Origin: Solirubrobacterales bacterium
Lineage (GTDB): Bacteria; Actinomycetota; Thermoleophilia; Solirubrobacterales; 70-9
Assembly: GCA_009691195.1 (NCBI GenBank)
Contig: SHVA01000009.1
Coordinates: 1-64,000 of the forward strand
Reading direction: 5' to 3'
Length of the DNA stretch: 64,000 bases
In this document: one piece after another, positions 27,644-37,783 of the stretch
How positions within the stretch are numbered: the first letter of the stretch is position 1
How the letters are laid out: each line of letters begins with the position of its first letter
Program-made: the position numbers and the translations under genes
The notes under the pieces: model-generated
Databases searched by the model: none
The model's input: only the letters and a program-made list of their open reading frames with translations
What the model was told of the DNA's origin: nothing

Positions 27644-29182
27644 GTGGCAAAGGCCCCCCGAGCCCCGGAGAGCCCCGGCACGACGCTGAACCTCGCCGCG
27701 GCCATGTCCCGCGCCGCAGCGACCGACCCCGAGGCGGTGGCGCTTCGACAGGGCGAGACGGCTCTCACCTACCGGGGGCTCGAGGAGTCGGCGGCCCGCG
27801 TCGCCACGATGCTGCGGGAACGGGGGATCGCGCCGGGCGACCGCGTCGGGCTGATGCTCGCCAACGTGCTCGCCTTCCCGGTCCTCTATTACGGGATCCT
27901 CCGGCTCGGGGCCGTGGTGGTTCCGATGAACACGCTGCTGAAGCGCCGCGAGGTCGCCCACTACCTCGGCGACTCCGGCGCCGGGCTTCTCTTCTGCGCC
28001 CCCGAGGCAGCATCCGAGGCCCAGGCCGGCGCCGCCGAGGCCGGCGCGGTGGCCCTCACGACCGGCCCGGGAGAGCTGCACGAGCTGATCTCGGCGCTGG
28101 AACCCGAGCCCGAGATCGCGGCCACGAGCCCGGGCGACACCGCGGTGATCCTCTACACCTCGGGGACCACGGGACAGCCCAAGGGGGCTGAGCTGACCCA
28201 CTCGAACCTCGACGCGAACGCCGACGTCGTCGCCCGCACCCTGATCGAGGTCGGGCCCGGTGACGTCGTGCTCGGCGCCCTGCCTCTCTTTCACTCCTTC
28301 GGACAGACCGCGGCGATGAACGGCGGCCTGCGGTCGGGAGCCTCGCTGACGCTGCTGCCCCGGTTCACCTCCCAGGGCGCCCTCGAGGCGATCGAGCGCG
28401 ACCGCGTTGACGTCTTCCTCGGCGTTCCGACGATGTACGCGGCGCTGCTGCACGACCCGGGCCGCGACCAGCACGACGTCTCGACCCTAAGGACCTGCGT
28501 CTCGGGTGGGCAGTCGCTGCCTGTCGAGATCCTGAGGGGGTTCGAGGAGGCATTCGGCTGCAAGATCCTCGAGGGCTACGGCCTCTCGGAGACCTCGCCC
28601 GTCGCCTGCCAGAACCGCCCCGACCGCGAGCGGAAGCCCGGCTCGATCGGGATCCCGCTCGAGGGCGTGGAGATGAAGGTCGTCGACGAGGGGGGATCCG
28701 AGCTGGAGCCCGGCGAGGTCGGCGAGGTGCTGATCCGGGGACCGAACGTGATGAAGGGCTACTGGGGCAACCCCGAAGCAACCGCAGCCGCGATCTCGGA
28801 GGACGGCTGGCTCAGCACAGGCGACCTCGCCCGCATGGACGAGGACGGCTACTTCTACATCGTGGACCGCAAGAAGCAGCTGATCATCCGCGGTGGCTAC
28901 AACGTCTACCCCCGCGAGGTCGAGGAGGTGCTCTACGAGCACCCCGCGGTCCGCGAGGCCGCCGTGATCGGCGTGCCGCACCCGGACCTGGGCGAGGAGA
29001 TCGGCGCCGCGGTGGCGGTGGCCGACGGCGCCGAGGCGACGCCCGGGGAGCTCTCGGAGTTCGTCAAGGACAAGCTCGCGGCCTACAAGTACCCCCGCCT
29101 GGTCTGGTTCGTGGACGAGCTGCCCAAGGGCCCGACCGGCAAGATCCTCAAGCGTGAGATCCAGCCACCCGAGCCAGGCTGA
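27644..29182 (+). CDS. AMP-dependent fatty-acyl-CoA synthetase
   Basis: 512 residues, ANL superfamily. P-loop ILYTSGTTGQPKGAELTH (about 166-183), GYGLSETSP (A5), STGDLARMDEDGY (A7), DRKKQLIIRGGYNVYPREVEEVL (A8) and the catalytic lysine in GKILKRE near the end. It activates a carboxylic acid, most likely a medium- or long-chain fatty acid, as CoA thioester. GTG start preceded by AGAAGGGCGG. Followed after three bases by an MFS gene, probably one operon. Confidence 0.92.
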   Translation: MAKAPRAPESPGTTLNLAAAMSRAAATDPEAVALRQGETALTYRGLEESAARVATMLRERGIAPGDRVGLMLANVLAFPVLYYGILRLGAVVVPMNTLLKRREVAHYLGDSGAGLLFCAPEAASEAQAGAAEAGAVALTTGPGELHELISALEPEPEIAATSPGDTAVILYTSGTTGQPKGAELTHSNLDANADVVARTLIEVGPGDVVLGALPLFHSFGQTAAMNGGLRSGASLTLLPRFTSQGALEAIERDRVDVFLGVPTMYAALLHDPGRDQHDVSTLRTCVSGGQSLPVEILRGFEEAFGCKILEGYGLSETSPVACQNRPDRERKPGSIGIPLEGVEMKVVDEGGSELEPGEVGEVLIRGPNVMKGYWGNPEATAAAISEDGWLSTGDLARMDEDGYFYIVDRKKQLIIRGGYNVYPREVEEVLYEHPAVREAAVIGVPHPDLGEEIGAAVAVADGAEATPGELSEFVKDKLAAYKYPRLVWFVDELPKGPTGKILKREIQPPEPG

Positions 29183-29185
29183 GCC

Positions 29186-30361
29186 GTGAGCGTGCCTGGG
29201 CAGAGCGCCGGGGCCGGCATCAGGGTCCACCTCGCCGTCTTCCTGCTCAGCTTCGGCTCGGCATGGAACGCGTGCAACATGGGCGCGATCGTGACCCCGT
29301 TGGCCGACGACCTCGGCGCCACCCTCGGCCAGATCGGATTGCTCTCCGGAACCGTCTTCTTCATCGGCGTGGCCGCGTCGAGCCTGCTCGGAGCCGAGAT
29401 CGGGCGGCGGGTGCCGCTCGGAGCCGGCCTGCGCGCGAGCTGCGCGCTCTGCTTCGTGGGCAACGTCCTCTGCGCGGTCAGCTCCGACTTCACGCTGCTG
29501 GTCGCCGGCCGCGCGATCGCGGGGCTCGGGCTCGGGGCGGCCCTGCTGTTCGGAGGCGCCTTCACGCGGGCCGTCGGCGGTGTGCGGCTGCTGGGGATCT
29601 TCGGCGCCGGCGTCACCCTCGGGGCGGGCACCGCGCTCGCCGTCGGCGCCGTGATCGTGGACCTCGACGCGAGCTGGCGGCTGGCGTTCGTGGTCTCGGC
29701 GGTGGCCGGGCTCTCGGCGCTGCCCTTCATCCCGGCGAGGGTGCCGAGTGCGGTCCCGCGCAGCGAGCCCTCGGAGGGTGTCTGGCGCGAGGCCCTCTCC
29801 TCGTGGCCGATGTGGCGGCTGCAGATCCTCGGGCTCGGCTCCTTCTCGACCCCGTTCGTGGTCGGCGCCTGGCTGGTTCCGTACCTGGTCGCCGGAGAGG
29901 ACATCGGCGCCTCGCTCGCGGGGGCGCTCGGCTTCCTGCTGTTCGTGGTCTCGGCGATCTGGCGCGACCTCGGCGGGCGCATGCTCGCCCGGGGCGCGGG
30001 CCCCGGCCTGCTCGCGTGGCTCGGGTGCGCGCTGGGGGCCGCAGGGCTCGCGTTGCTCGCCGCAGACCGCTCATTCGCGGCGGCACTCGCCGCCGTGGTG
30101 CTGATCGGGATCGGCCTGTCGCTTCCCTACGCGCTGATCTACGACGAGGCGGAGCGGGTGCTGCCGGAGCGGCCGCTCGGCGGGCTCGGGCTGATCCTGA
30201 CCGGCGCCACCACCCTCCCGATCCTCGTCGTCCCGGTGATCGGGGCCGCCCTGGCCAGCGACCACGGTGGGGCGGCCTGGCTGGCGCTGGCGGCGTTCGT
30301 GCTCCTCTCCGGCCTGGTCAACGCGAGGCCGGCGGTGGCTCCCAGCGCTCGCCCTGCCTGA
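29186..30361 (+). CDS. MFS transporter
   Basis: 391 residues with about 12 hydrophobic helices. N-terminal domain reads FGSAWNACNMGAIVTPLADDLG...IGLLSGTVFFIGVAASSLLGAEIGRRV, a typical MFS helix 1-3 pattern with a reduced motif A. GTG start three bases after the acyl-CoA synthetase, which suggests joint function (uptake or export of a lipid or carboxylate). The 3' end overlaps the convergent TetR gene by 44 bp. Substrate not predictable. Confidence 0.83.
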   Translation: MSVPGQSAGAGIRVHLAVFLLSFGSAWNACNMGAIVTPLADDLGATLGQIGLLSGTVFFIGVAASSLLGAEIGRRVPLGAGLRASCALCFVGNVLCAVSSDFTLLVAGRAIAGLGLGAALLFGGAFTRAVGGVRLLGIFGAGVTLGAGTALAVGAVIVDLDASWRLAFVVSAVAGLSALPFIPARVPSAVPRSEPSEGVWREALSSWPMWRLQILGLGSFSTPFVVGAWLVPYLVAGEDIGASLAGALGFLLFVVSAIWRDLGGRMLARGAGPGLLAWLGCALGAAGLALLAADRSFAAALAAVVLIGIGLSLPYALIYDEAERVLPERPLGGLGLILTGATTLPILVVPVIGAALASDHGGAAWLALAAFVLLSGLVNARPAVAPSARPA

Positions 30362-30989
30362 CCCGGTCGAGGCCGAGCCAGGCGAAGTCCATCGCCACCC
30401 TGACGACGGTCTCCCTGGGGACCTCCGTGTGGTGGTCCCACCAGTCGGCGAGCGACTGCATCGCGCCCACGAGCTGCTGGGCGGCCATCTCGACCGCGAG
30501 CGGGGTCAGCGGGTCGCCCGGGGCGACCGCCTCGACCTCCTCGGCCATCAGGGTCACGATCGCCCCCGCGACCTCGTCGCGGATCCGCGCGACCCACTCC
30601 GCCACGTCGGGATCGCCGGCGTTGCGGAACATGATCCGCCAGACGCCGCGGCGCTCCTCGACGTAGGAGAAGAAGGCCTCGAGGCCACGGCGGAGCCGGT
30701 CCTCGCCGGGTTCAGCCTCCGACAGCGCCCGGTTGAGTGTCTCGGCGAGGCCCAGGGCGTGCATCTCGAGCATCGCGGCGTGGAGCGCGCGCTTGGAGGA
30801 GAAGTGCTCGTAGAGCAGGGCCTTGGAGACCCCGGCGCGCTCGGCGACCTCCTCGAGCGAGGTGCCGTGATAGCCGCCATCCGCGAACGCCGCCCGCGCG
30901 GCCTCGAGGATCAGCCCGCGGCGGTCGGCCGCGGCCATCCGCCGCCTGGGCTCAATCCGGGCTTCGCTCTTCTCTGTGATCGATGTCAC
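30318..30989 (-). CDS. TetR-family transcriptional repressor
   Basis: 223 residues. The N-terminal helix-turn-helix is clear: ILEAARAAFADGGYHGTSLEEVAERAGVSKALLYEHFSSKRAL (about 27-69). The C-terminal helical ligand domain has WRIMFRNAGDPDVAEW. It is divergent from the R2lox-SCP2 gene, and a perfect inverted repeat of TetR-operator type lies between them, so it probably represses itself and that gene. A fatty-acid or acyl-CoA effector is a guess from context. Confidence 0.9.
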   Translation of the reverse strand: MTSITEKSEARIEPRRRMAAADRRGLILEAARAAFADGGYHGTSLEEVAERAGVSKALLYEHFSSKRALHAAMLEMHALGLAETLNRALSEAEPGEDRLRRGLEAFFSYVEERRGVWRIMFRNAGDPDVAEWVARIRDEVAGAIVTLMAEEVEAVAPGDPLTPLAVEMAAQQLVGAMQSLADWWDHHTEVPRETVVRVAMDFAWLGLDRVRQGERWEPPPASR

Positions 30990-31001
30990 GCTGTTCCGGC
31001 C

Positions 31002-31023
31002 TAACTGACTAGACGGTCAGTTA
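31002..31023. promoter_or_regulatory. TetR operator overlapping the R2lox-SCP2 promoter
   Basis: TAACTGAC, six bases, GTCAGTTA: perfect 8-bp arms, like operators of TetR lipid regulators (ACTGAC..GTCAGT). The right arm overlaps a TATTGT hexamer (31022-31027) that can serve as the -10 of the downstream gene. Confidence 0.75.
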
Positions 31024-31066
31024 TTGTACGGGCAGACCGGATGGACGGAAATCGAGGAGGACGGGC

Positions 31067-32356
31067 ATGAGCGTCGCCGCCACCCACAGCACCCACAGCA
31101 TCAGCTACCAGGACCTCTACCAGCGCTGGGAACAGGGCAACTGGAAGGCGACCGAGCTCGACTTCAGCGAGGACCGCAATGGCTGGGCCGTCCTCAGCGA
31201 CCTCCAGCGCCGCTCGGCACTGTGGATGTACTCGATGTTCTTCTACGGCGAGGACGCGGTCACCGACGGCCTCTCCCCCTACATCGACGCCGCTCCGACC
31301 GAGGAGCAGAAGTACTTCCTCGCGACCCAGCAGGTGGACGAGGCGCGCCACTCCGTCTTCTTCCACCGGTTCTTCAAGGAGGTGATCGGCGCCGGCGACT
31401 CGATCTCGACCGGGCTCGCCTTCACCGAGCAGTACCTGAACTGGGGCTACCGGGGCGTCTTCGACCGGCTCGAGCTGATGGCCGACGAGCTCCGCCGCGA
31501 CCGCTCCCTGCCCAAGTTCGCGCAGGCGATCACGCTCTACCACATGGTCGTCGAGGGAACGCTCGCCCAGCCGGGCCAGCACTTCATCGAGGACTTCTTC
31601 AACAAGGAGGGCACCATGCCCGGCTTCAGCGCCGGGATGGAGAACGTCTCCCGAGACGAGCAGCGCCACATCGGCTTCGGCGTCAAGGTGCTGTCAGAGC
31701 TGCTGGCCGAGTCGGAGGAGTGCAAGGCCGCCGTCGTCGAGACCCTGCGCGAGGTGATGCCCTACTCCCTCGCCGTCTTCACCCCGCCGGGCTGGGACCG
31801 CGAGTACACGCGCAGCTTCGGCTTCGAGCTCGAGGACATCTTCGCCTTCGGCCTGCGGCTGGTGAAGTCGCGCTGGCGGGCGGCCGGCTATCCGATCGAG
31901 GAGATGCCGCCGAACGTCTTTCCCTTCGACCCCGACCAGCCGGAGGAGGAGGCCGCGGCATGTCAGATCAAGCTGCTGGAGGCCGGCGTGCTCGGGGAGC
32001 CCAACGGCGCCCCCGGGGCCTCCGCCGAGGTCCAGGAGATCTTCTTCGGCCTGGTCGCCAACTCGGCCGACAAGGACGCCGCCAACGGCCAGCCCATGAC
32101 CGTTCAGTGGCGTTTCGAGGACGCCGACCCCTGGCACATCACGATCGACAACGGCTCCAGCCGCGCCGAGCCCGGCCTGACCCCCTCGGCCGACCTCACC
32201 CTCGACACGACCTGGAGCGAGTGGGTCGACATCTCGATGCGAGGCCACGACGCCCGGCGGGCGATGCTACGCCGCAAGCTGAAGCCCCACGGCTCCATGC
32301 GACAGCTGATGCGCATGCGGAAGATCTGGCCGCCGCGCCGCAGCCCGGTCGTCTAG
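31067..32356 (+). CDS. R2-like ligand-binding oxidase (R2lox-like) fused to SCP2 domain
   Basis: 429 residues, good Shine-Dalgarno (GAGGAGG). Residues about 10-290 are a ribonucleotide-reductase R2-like ferritin fold. Ligand set: E62 (YGEDAV), E92/H95 (EARH), E163, E198/H201 (EQRH). The first ligand is Glu, as in R2lox, not Asp as in R2c. Val65 (E62+3) and Tyr158 (E163-5) match the positions that form the Val-Tyr ether cross-link in known R2lox proteins. Residues about 320-420 (VQEIFFGLVAN, TVQWRFEDADPWHITID, WVDISMRG) look like an SCP2 sterol/lipid carrier domain, not part of normal R2lox. Known R2lox bind a fatty acid at a Mn/Fe site. The physiological reaction is unknown. Probably not a true NrdB: no NrdA is nearby. 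Confidence 0.85.
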   Translation: MSVAATHSTHSISYQDLYQRWEQGNWKATELDFSEDRNGWAVLSDLQRRSALWMYSMFFYGEDAVTDGLSPYIDAAPTEEQKYFLATQQVDEARHSVFFHRFFKEVIGAGDSISTGLAFTEQYLNWGYRGVFDRLELMADELRRDRSLPKFAQAITLYHMVVEGTLAQPGQHFIEDFFNKEGTMPGFSAGMENVSRDEQRHIGFGVKVLSELLAESEECKAAVVETLREVMPYSLAVFTPPGWDREYTRSFGFELEDIFAFGLRLVKSRWRAAGYPIEEMPPNVFPFDPDQPEEEAAACQIKLLEAGVLGEPNGAPGASAEVQEIFFGLVANSADKDAANGQPMTVQWRFEDADPWHITIDNGSSRAEPGLTPSADLTLDTTWSEWVDISMRGHDARRAMLRRKLKPHGSMRQLMRMRKIWPPRRSPVV

Positions 32357-33012
32357 GAGGCCGGAGCGGCGGGCCCCTCCGAGCGCCGCTCGACGCGGCG
32401 CTGGCGAGGCAGAGTGCCGAAGACGAGGTCCCAGAAGGGCGATGAGACCCCGAAGCCGTAGTGGTGATCCTGGAAGTGGTGGCGCATGTGCTGCTCGCGC
32501 AGGCGCTTGCCGCTGTCGGTCTTCGGCGTGTGGTGGTGCAGGTGGTAGTGGGTGTAGTCGTAGGCGAGGTAGCCGGCGATGAACCCGGCGAAGAGCGGAT
32601 AGGCGGTGGGGGCTCCGAAGATCAGCCCGAAGAGGGCGAGGAAGATCACCGCGAGCGGGATGCTCGCCGCCGGGGGCATCACCAGCCGCATTGCGTCATT
32701 GGGGTGGTCGTGATGGACCCCGTGGATCACGAAGTGCAGCCGGTCGCCTCCGCGGAACTTCGGCTCCCAGTGGAAGACGAGCCTGTGTAGCCAGTACTCC
32801 GAGAAGGTCCAGAGCGCCAGTCCGGCAACGAACAGGAGCGCAAGCTCCCAGGCGGCGAGCCCACCGTATGCTCCCGCCCAGACGCTGCCGCCGATCACGG
32901 GCACGTAGATCACGGCAGGGACGGCCGGATGGATCCTCGAGAAGAACTCGAGGAAGCGGCCCTCGAAGATCGGCGGCGAGGCCGCCAGGCGCTCGGTGCG
33001 CTGCTGCGACAT
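32353..33012 (-). CDS. Fatty-acid hydroxylase superfamily membrane protein (FA2H/Scs7-like)
   Basis: 219 residues, about four membrane helices. Histidine clusters: HRLVFHWEP, HFVIHGVHHDHP, HYHLHHH and QHMRHHFQDHHYGFG, arranged as in fatty-acid 2-hydroxylases (Scs7/FA2H), which bind two metals and hydroxylate the acyl chain of ceramides or lipids. ATG 33012 has TAAGAT seven bases upstream. Convergent with the R2lox-SCP2 gene, sharing a CTAG stop. Two oxygen-using lipid enzymes side by side suggest a lipid modification locus. Confidence 0.88.
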   Translation of the reverse strand: MSQQRTERLAASPPIFEGRFLEFFSRIHPAVPAVIYVPVIGGSVWAGAYGGLAAWELALLFVAGLALWTFSEYWLHRLVFHWEPKFRGGDRLHFVIHGVHHDHPNDAMRLVMPPAASIPLAVIFLALFGLIFGAPTAYPLFAGFIAGYLAYDYTHYHLHHHTPKTDSGKRLREQHMRHHFQDHHYGFGVSSPFWDLVFGTLPRQRRVERRSEGPAAPAS

Positions 33013-33019
33013 GGCCGGA

Positions 33020-33025
33020 ATCTTA
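33020..33025 (-). promoter_or_regulatory. Putative leaderless -10 (TAAGAT) for fatty-acid hydroxylase
   Basis: TAAGAT seven bases upstream of ATG 33012. Confidence 0.55.
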
Positions 33026-33143
33026 CTCCCGCCATTTGCGGGAACACGCCTCGCGCCGGCCCCCCCCGAGTGCCATGATGCGCCGGTCGCTGGAGTGAGG
33101 AGCCGGCGGCGAATCACCGTCATCGGAAGGGAAGGGGCTGGTC

Positions 33144-33368
33144 TTGGCCGAGGGTCAAGCGCGCGTCGCTGCGCGCACGAAGAAGAGTGCCGCAGGCGGC
33201 CGACAGGGCCGCCGAAAGAAGAAGGCACCGGCATGCGAGGACTGCTTCTTCGGGGTGCGCCGGCTCTGCGCCCTGGGCCTGAGCGAGCCCTGTCCCACCT
33301 TCAGGCCGAACACCGCCCGGGGCCTCGAGCCTCCAGCCCAGCCCGCGCTGCTGGCCCGCCAGCACTAG
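33144..33368 (+). CDS. Small Cys-rich hypothetical protein
   Basis: 74 residues. A basic N-terminus (ARTKKSAAGGRQGRRKKK) is followed by CEDCFFGVRRLCALGLSEPCPTFRP, four cysteines spaced like a small metal-binding knuckle. A short Pro/Ala tail ends it. TTG start with AAGGGG six bases upstream. The cysteine pattern looks familiar from conserved small actinobacterial proteins, but I cannot name a function. Possibly RNA- or DNA-binding. Confidence 0.6.
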   Translation: MAEGQARVAARTKKSAAGGRQGRRKKKAPACEDCFFGVRRLCALGLSEPCPTFRPNTARGLEPPAQPALLARQH

Positions 33369-33437
33369 CTCCCGGGGGAGACTGGGCGCTCGCCTGCGCC
33401 CGCGCCCGATCTCGGCGAGGAGCGGGCTCCACGCCTG

Positions 33438-33443
33438 TATGGT
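33438..33443 (+). promoter_or_regulatory. Putative leaderless -10 (TATGGT) for MBL hydrolase
   Basis: TATGGT seven bases upstream of GTG 33451. Confidence 0.55.
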
Positions 33444-33450
33444 CGCTCGA

Positions 33451-34242
33451 GTGAGAGTCACCGTTCTCGGCAAGTCGCCGTCCTGGCAGGACGCGGGCGG
33501 TGCCTGCAGCGGCTACCTGTTGCAGTCGGGCGAGACGACCGTGCTGATGGACTGCGGCAACGGCGTCTTCTCGAAGCTCCGCCAGCACGTGGACTACGTG
33601 GATGTCGACGCCGTCCTCGTCTCGCACCTGCACGCCGACCACTTCCTGGACCTCGTGCCCTACTCCTACGCGCTCACCTACGCGCCCAAGCAGCAGCCCA
33701 TGCCCGTTCACATCTGGCCCGGCACCGACTCTCCGGCGCGGCCCCGGCTGATCGCGCCGCCCGGGGCGGCCGAGACCTTACGGAGGGTCGTGGGGGCGTG
33801 GGGCAACGACGACCTGATCGAGAACGCCTTCCAGCTCGAGGAGTACCAGCCCGGCAGCACCGTCGAGATCGGCCCGATCCGGGCCAGCTTCAGCGAGGTG
33901 CCCCACTTCGTTCCCACCTACGCGATCAACGTAACCGCGGAGGGGTCGGGGAAGCTCACCTACGGCGCCGACTCCGCCCCGGCGACCGAGCTCGTGGATT
34001 TCGCTCGCGACGCCGACCTCCTGATCGTCGAGGCAACGCTTCCTCGTCCCGAGCGGACGGGCGTCCGCGGGCACATGACCCCCGAGGAGGCAGGCGAGCA
34101 CGGGCGCCTGGCGGGAGCCAAGCGCGTGGTGATCACCCACCTCTCCGATGAGCTCGGCGACGACTGGGCCAGGGCCGAGGCGGAGCGCGGCTTCGGCGGC
34201 CCGGTGGAGGTGGCCCGCGAGGGCGCCAGCTATGAGCTCTGA
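33451..34242 (+). CDS. MBL-fold metallo-hydrolase (RNase Z-like)
   Basis: 263 residues. Starts MRVTVLGKSPSWQDAGGACSGYLL. Zinc motif SHLHADHFLDL, then FSEVPHFVPTYAI with a metal His, TYGADSAPATELVDFARDADLLIVEATL, RGHMTPEEAGEHGRLAG and VITHLSDE. The pattern resembles RNase Z/arylsulfatase-like hydrolases. Substrate unknown. An ATG at 33439 would add four residues but sits inside the -10 hexamer, so GTG 33451 is preferred. Confidence 0.85.
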   Translation: MRVTVLGKSPSWQDAGGACSGYLLQSGETTVLMDCGNGVFSKLRQHVDYVDVDAVLVSHLHADHFLDLVPYSYALTYAPKQQPMPVHIWPGTDSPARPRLIAPPGAAETLRRVVGAWGNDDLIENAFQLEEYQPGSTVEIGPIRASFSEVPHFVPTYAINVTAEGSGKLTYGADSAPATELVDFARDADLLIVEATLPRPERTGVRGHMTPEEAGEHGRLAGAKRVVITHLSDELGDDWARAEAERGFGGPVEVAREGASYEL

Positions 34243-34270
34243 CGCCGCTCTGATCAAGCTCTGCCCTGGG

Positions 34271-34276
34271 TATCTT
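34271..34276 (+). promoter_or_regulatory. Putative leaderless -10 (TATCTT) for hsp20-lon
   Basis: TATCTT eight bases upstream of ATG 34285, no Shine-Dalgarno sequence. No HspR (HAIR) or CIRCE element seen. Confidence 0.5.
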
Positions 34277-34284
34277 TCCCCGCG

Positions 34285-34788
34285 ATGAGGCAAAAGGACC
34301 CATTCGCCGACTTCGCCAGGATGAGGCGCGACATGGACCAGCTGCTCGGTGACTTCTGGGAGCGCACCGGCTCCCAGTCGCGCCGCCGCGTCCACGGCTT
34401 CGCGCCGCGGATCGACGTCTACTACTGCGGCGACGCGCCCCAGAGGGCGGTGGTCAAGGCGGAGCTGCCTGGCATCGACATCGACGCCGTCAACCTCGAG
34501 GTGCGAGGGCGCGCCCTCGCGATCAGCGGGGAGCGGCCGGTCCGCGAGACCGAGGGCCGCACATACCAGCAGGTCGAGCTTCCCTCGGGCCCGTTTCGGC
34601 GGGTGATCGAGCTCTCCCTCGACGTGGAGGCCGATCGGGCCGTCGCGACCTATGAGGACGGGATCCTGCGGATTGAGCTTCCGGTCCGCCTGCCGCAGGG
34701 GGCCCGCCAGGTGCCGATCGAGCGGCCCGGCGGCGAGGAGCCCGAGGGCAAGGCGCTGGACGGCGGGGCGCTGGACGGCGAGGGGTAG
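34285..34788 (+). CDS. Small heat-shock protein (Hsp20/alpha-crystallin)
   Basis: 167 residues. Alpha-crystallin domain about 35-135: PRIDVYYCGD, VVKAELPGIDIDAVNLEVRGRALAISGER, QVELPSGPFRRVIELSLDVEADRAVATYEDGILRIELPV. An acidic/Gly tail replaces the usual short C-terminal extension. ATP-independent holdase. Two bases upstream of lon, so chaperone and protease are likely co-expressed under stress. Confidence 0.93.
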   Translation: MRQKDPFADFARMRRDMDQLLGDFWERTGSQSRRRVHGFAPRIDVYYCGDAPQRAVVKAELPGIDIDAVNLEVRGRALAISGERPVRETEGRTYQQVELPSGPFRRVIELSLDVEADRAVATYEDGILRIELPVRLPQGARQVPIERPGGEEPEGKALDGGALDGEG

Positions 34789-34790
34789 CC

Positions 34791-37253
<2,463 letters not shown>

Positions 37254-37261
37254 GAGAGCCG

Positions 37262-37708
37262 ATGGGGGCACAAAGCAGAACGGCCCGAGCGGGCGACGCG
37301 GCTAAGTCAGCCGCCAACCACCCCTACGTGCGCCGGTTGGTCGAAGACGAGGAACTGCGCGACAACATTCGCGCCGCGTTTGACGCGGCCCGCGATGCGT
37401 ACTCCCGGATGGCGAACGGAAACGGCCCTGCGAAGGCGGTGATGGACGATAAGAAGGTCCACCGCGACCTCCGCACGGCCGCCGAATCGCTCCGTGATGC
37501 CTCAGAGCAGCTCCGTGGGAAGCGGCGCAAGAAGCGCCGCCTCGGACTCGGGCGCCTGCTGCTGATCGGGATCCTCGGTGCCGGCTTGGTGCTGGTGCTG
37601 AGCGAGGACGCACGCAAGGCTGTGATGGACAGGCTGTTCGGAGCCGAGGAGGAGTTCGAGTACACCTCGACCACTACTCCCGAGCCCGAATCGGTGCCCA
37701 CTCCGTAG
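37262..37708 (+). CDS. Hypothetical protein with one membrane helix
   Basis: 148 residues. A helical N-terminus (YVRRLVEDEELRDNIRAAFDAARDAY) precedes a very basic patch (LRGKRRKKRRLGLGR). One membrane helix follows (LLLIGILGAGLVLVL), then an acidic, Thr/Pro-rich tail. Start ATG has AGGAGA. It follows lon by eight bases and precedes a strong terminator, so it is the third gene of the operon. The topology fits a small cytoplasmic-domain anchor. Family not recognised by name. Confidence 0.75.
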   Translation: MGAQSRTARAGDAAKSAANHPYVRRLVEDEELRDNIRAAFDAARDAYSRMANGNGPAKAVMDDKKVHRDLRTAAESLRDASEQLRGKRRKKRRLGLGRLLLIGILGAGLVLVLSEDARKAVMDRLFGAEEEFEYTSTTTPEPESVPTP

Positions 37709-37731
37709 GAGCAGGCACACGTCAGGCCGTT

Positions 37732-37764
37732 ACGAGGGCGCCCATCGGGCGCCCTCGTTGTTTC
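37732..37764 (+). terminator. Intrinsic terminator of hsp20-lon operon
   Basis: 12-bp stem ACGAGGGCGCCC / GGGCGCCCTCGT with ATC loop, followed by TGTTTC. Confidence 0.85.
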
Positions 37765-37783
37765 TCGCCGGCCGAAGGAGATA

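Noticed and set aside
31067-32356. Ribonucleotide reductase beta subunit (NrdB)
   Set aside because: The first ligand is Glu, the Val/Tyr R2lox pair is present, there is no NrdA partner, and the SCP2 tail is foreign to NrdB.
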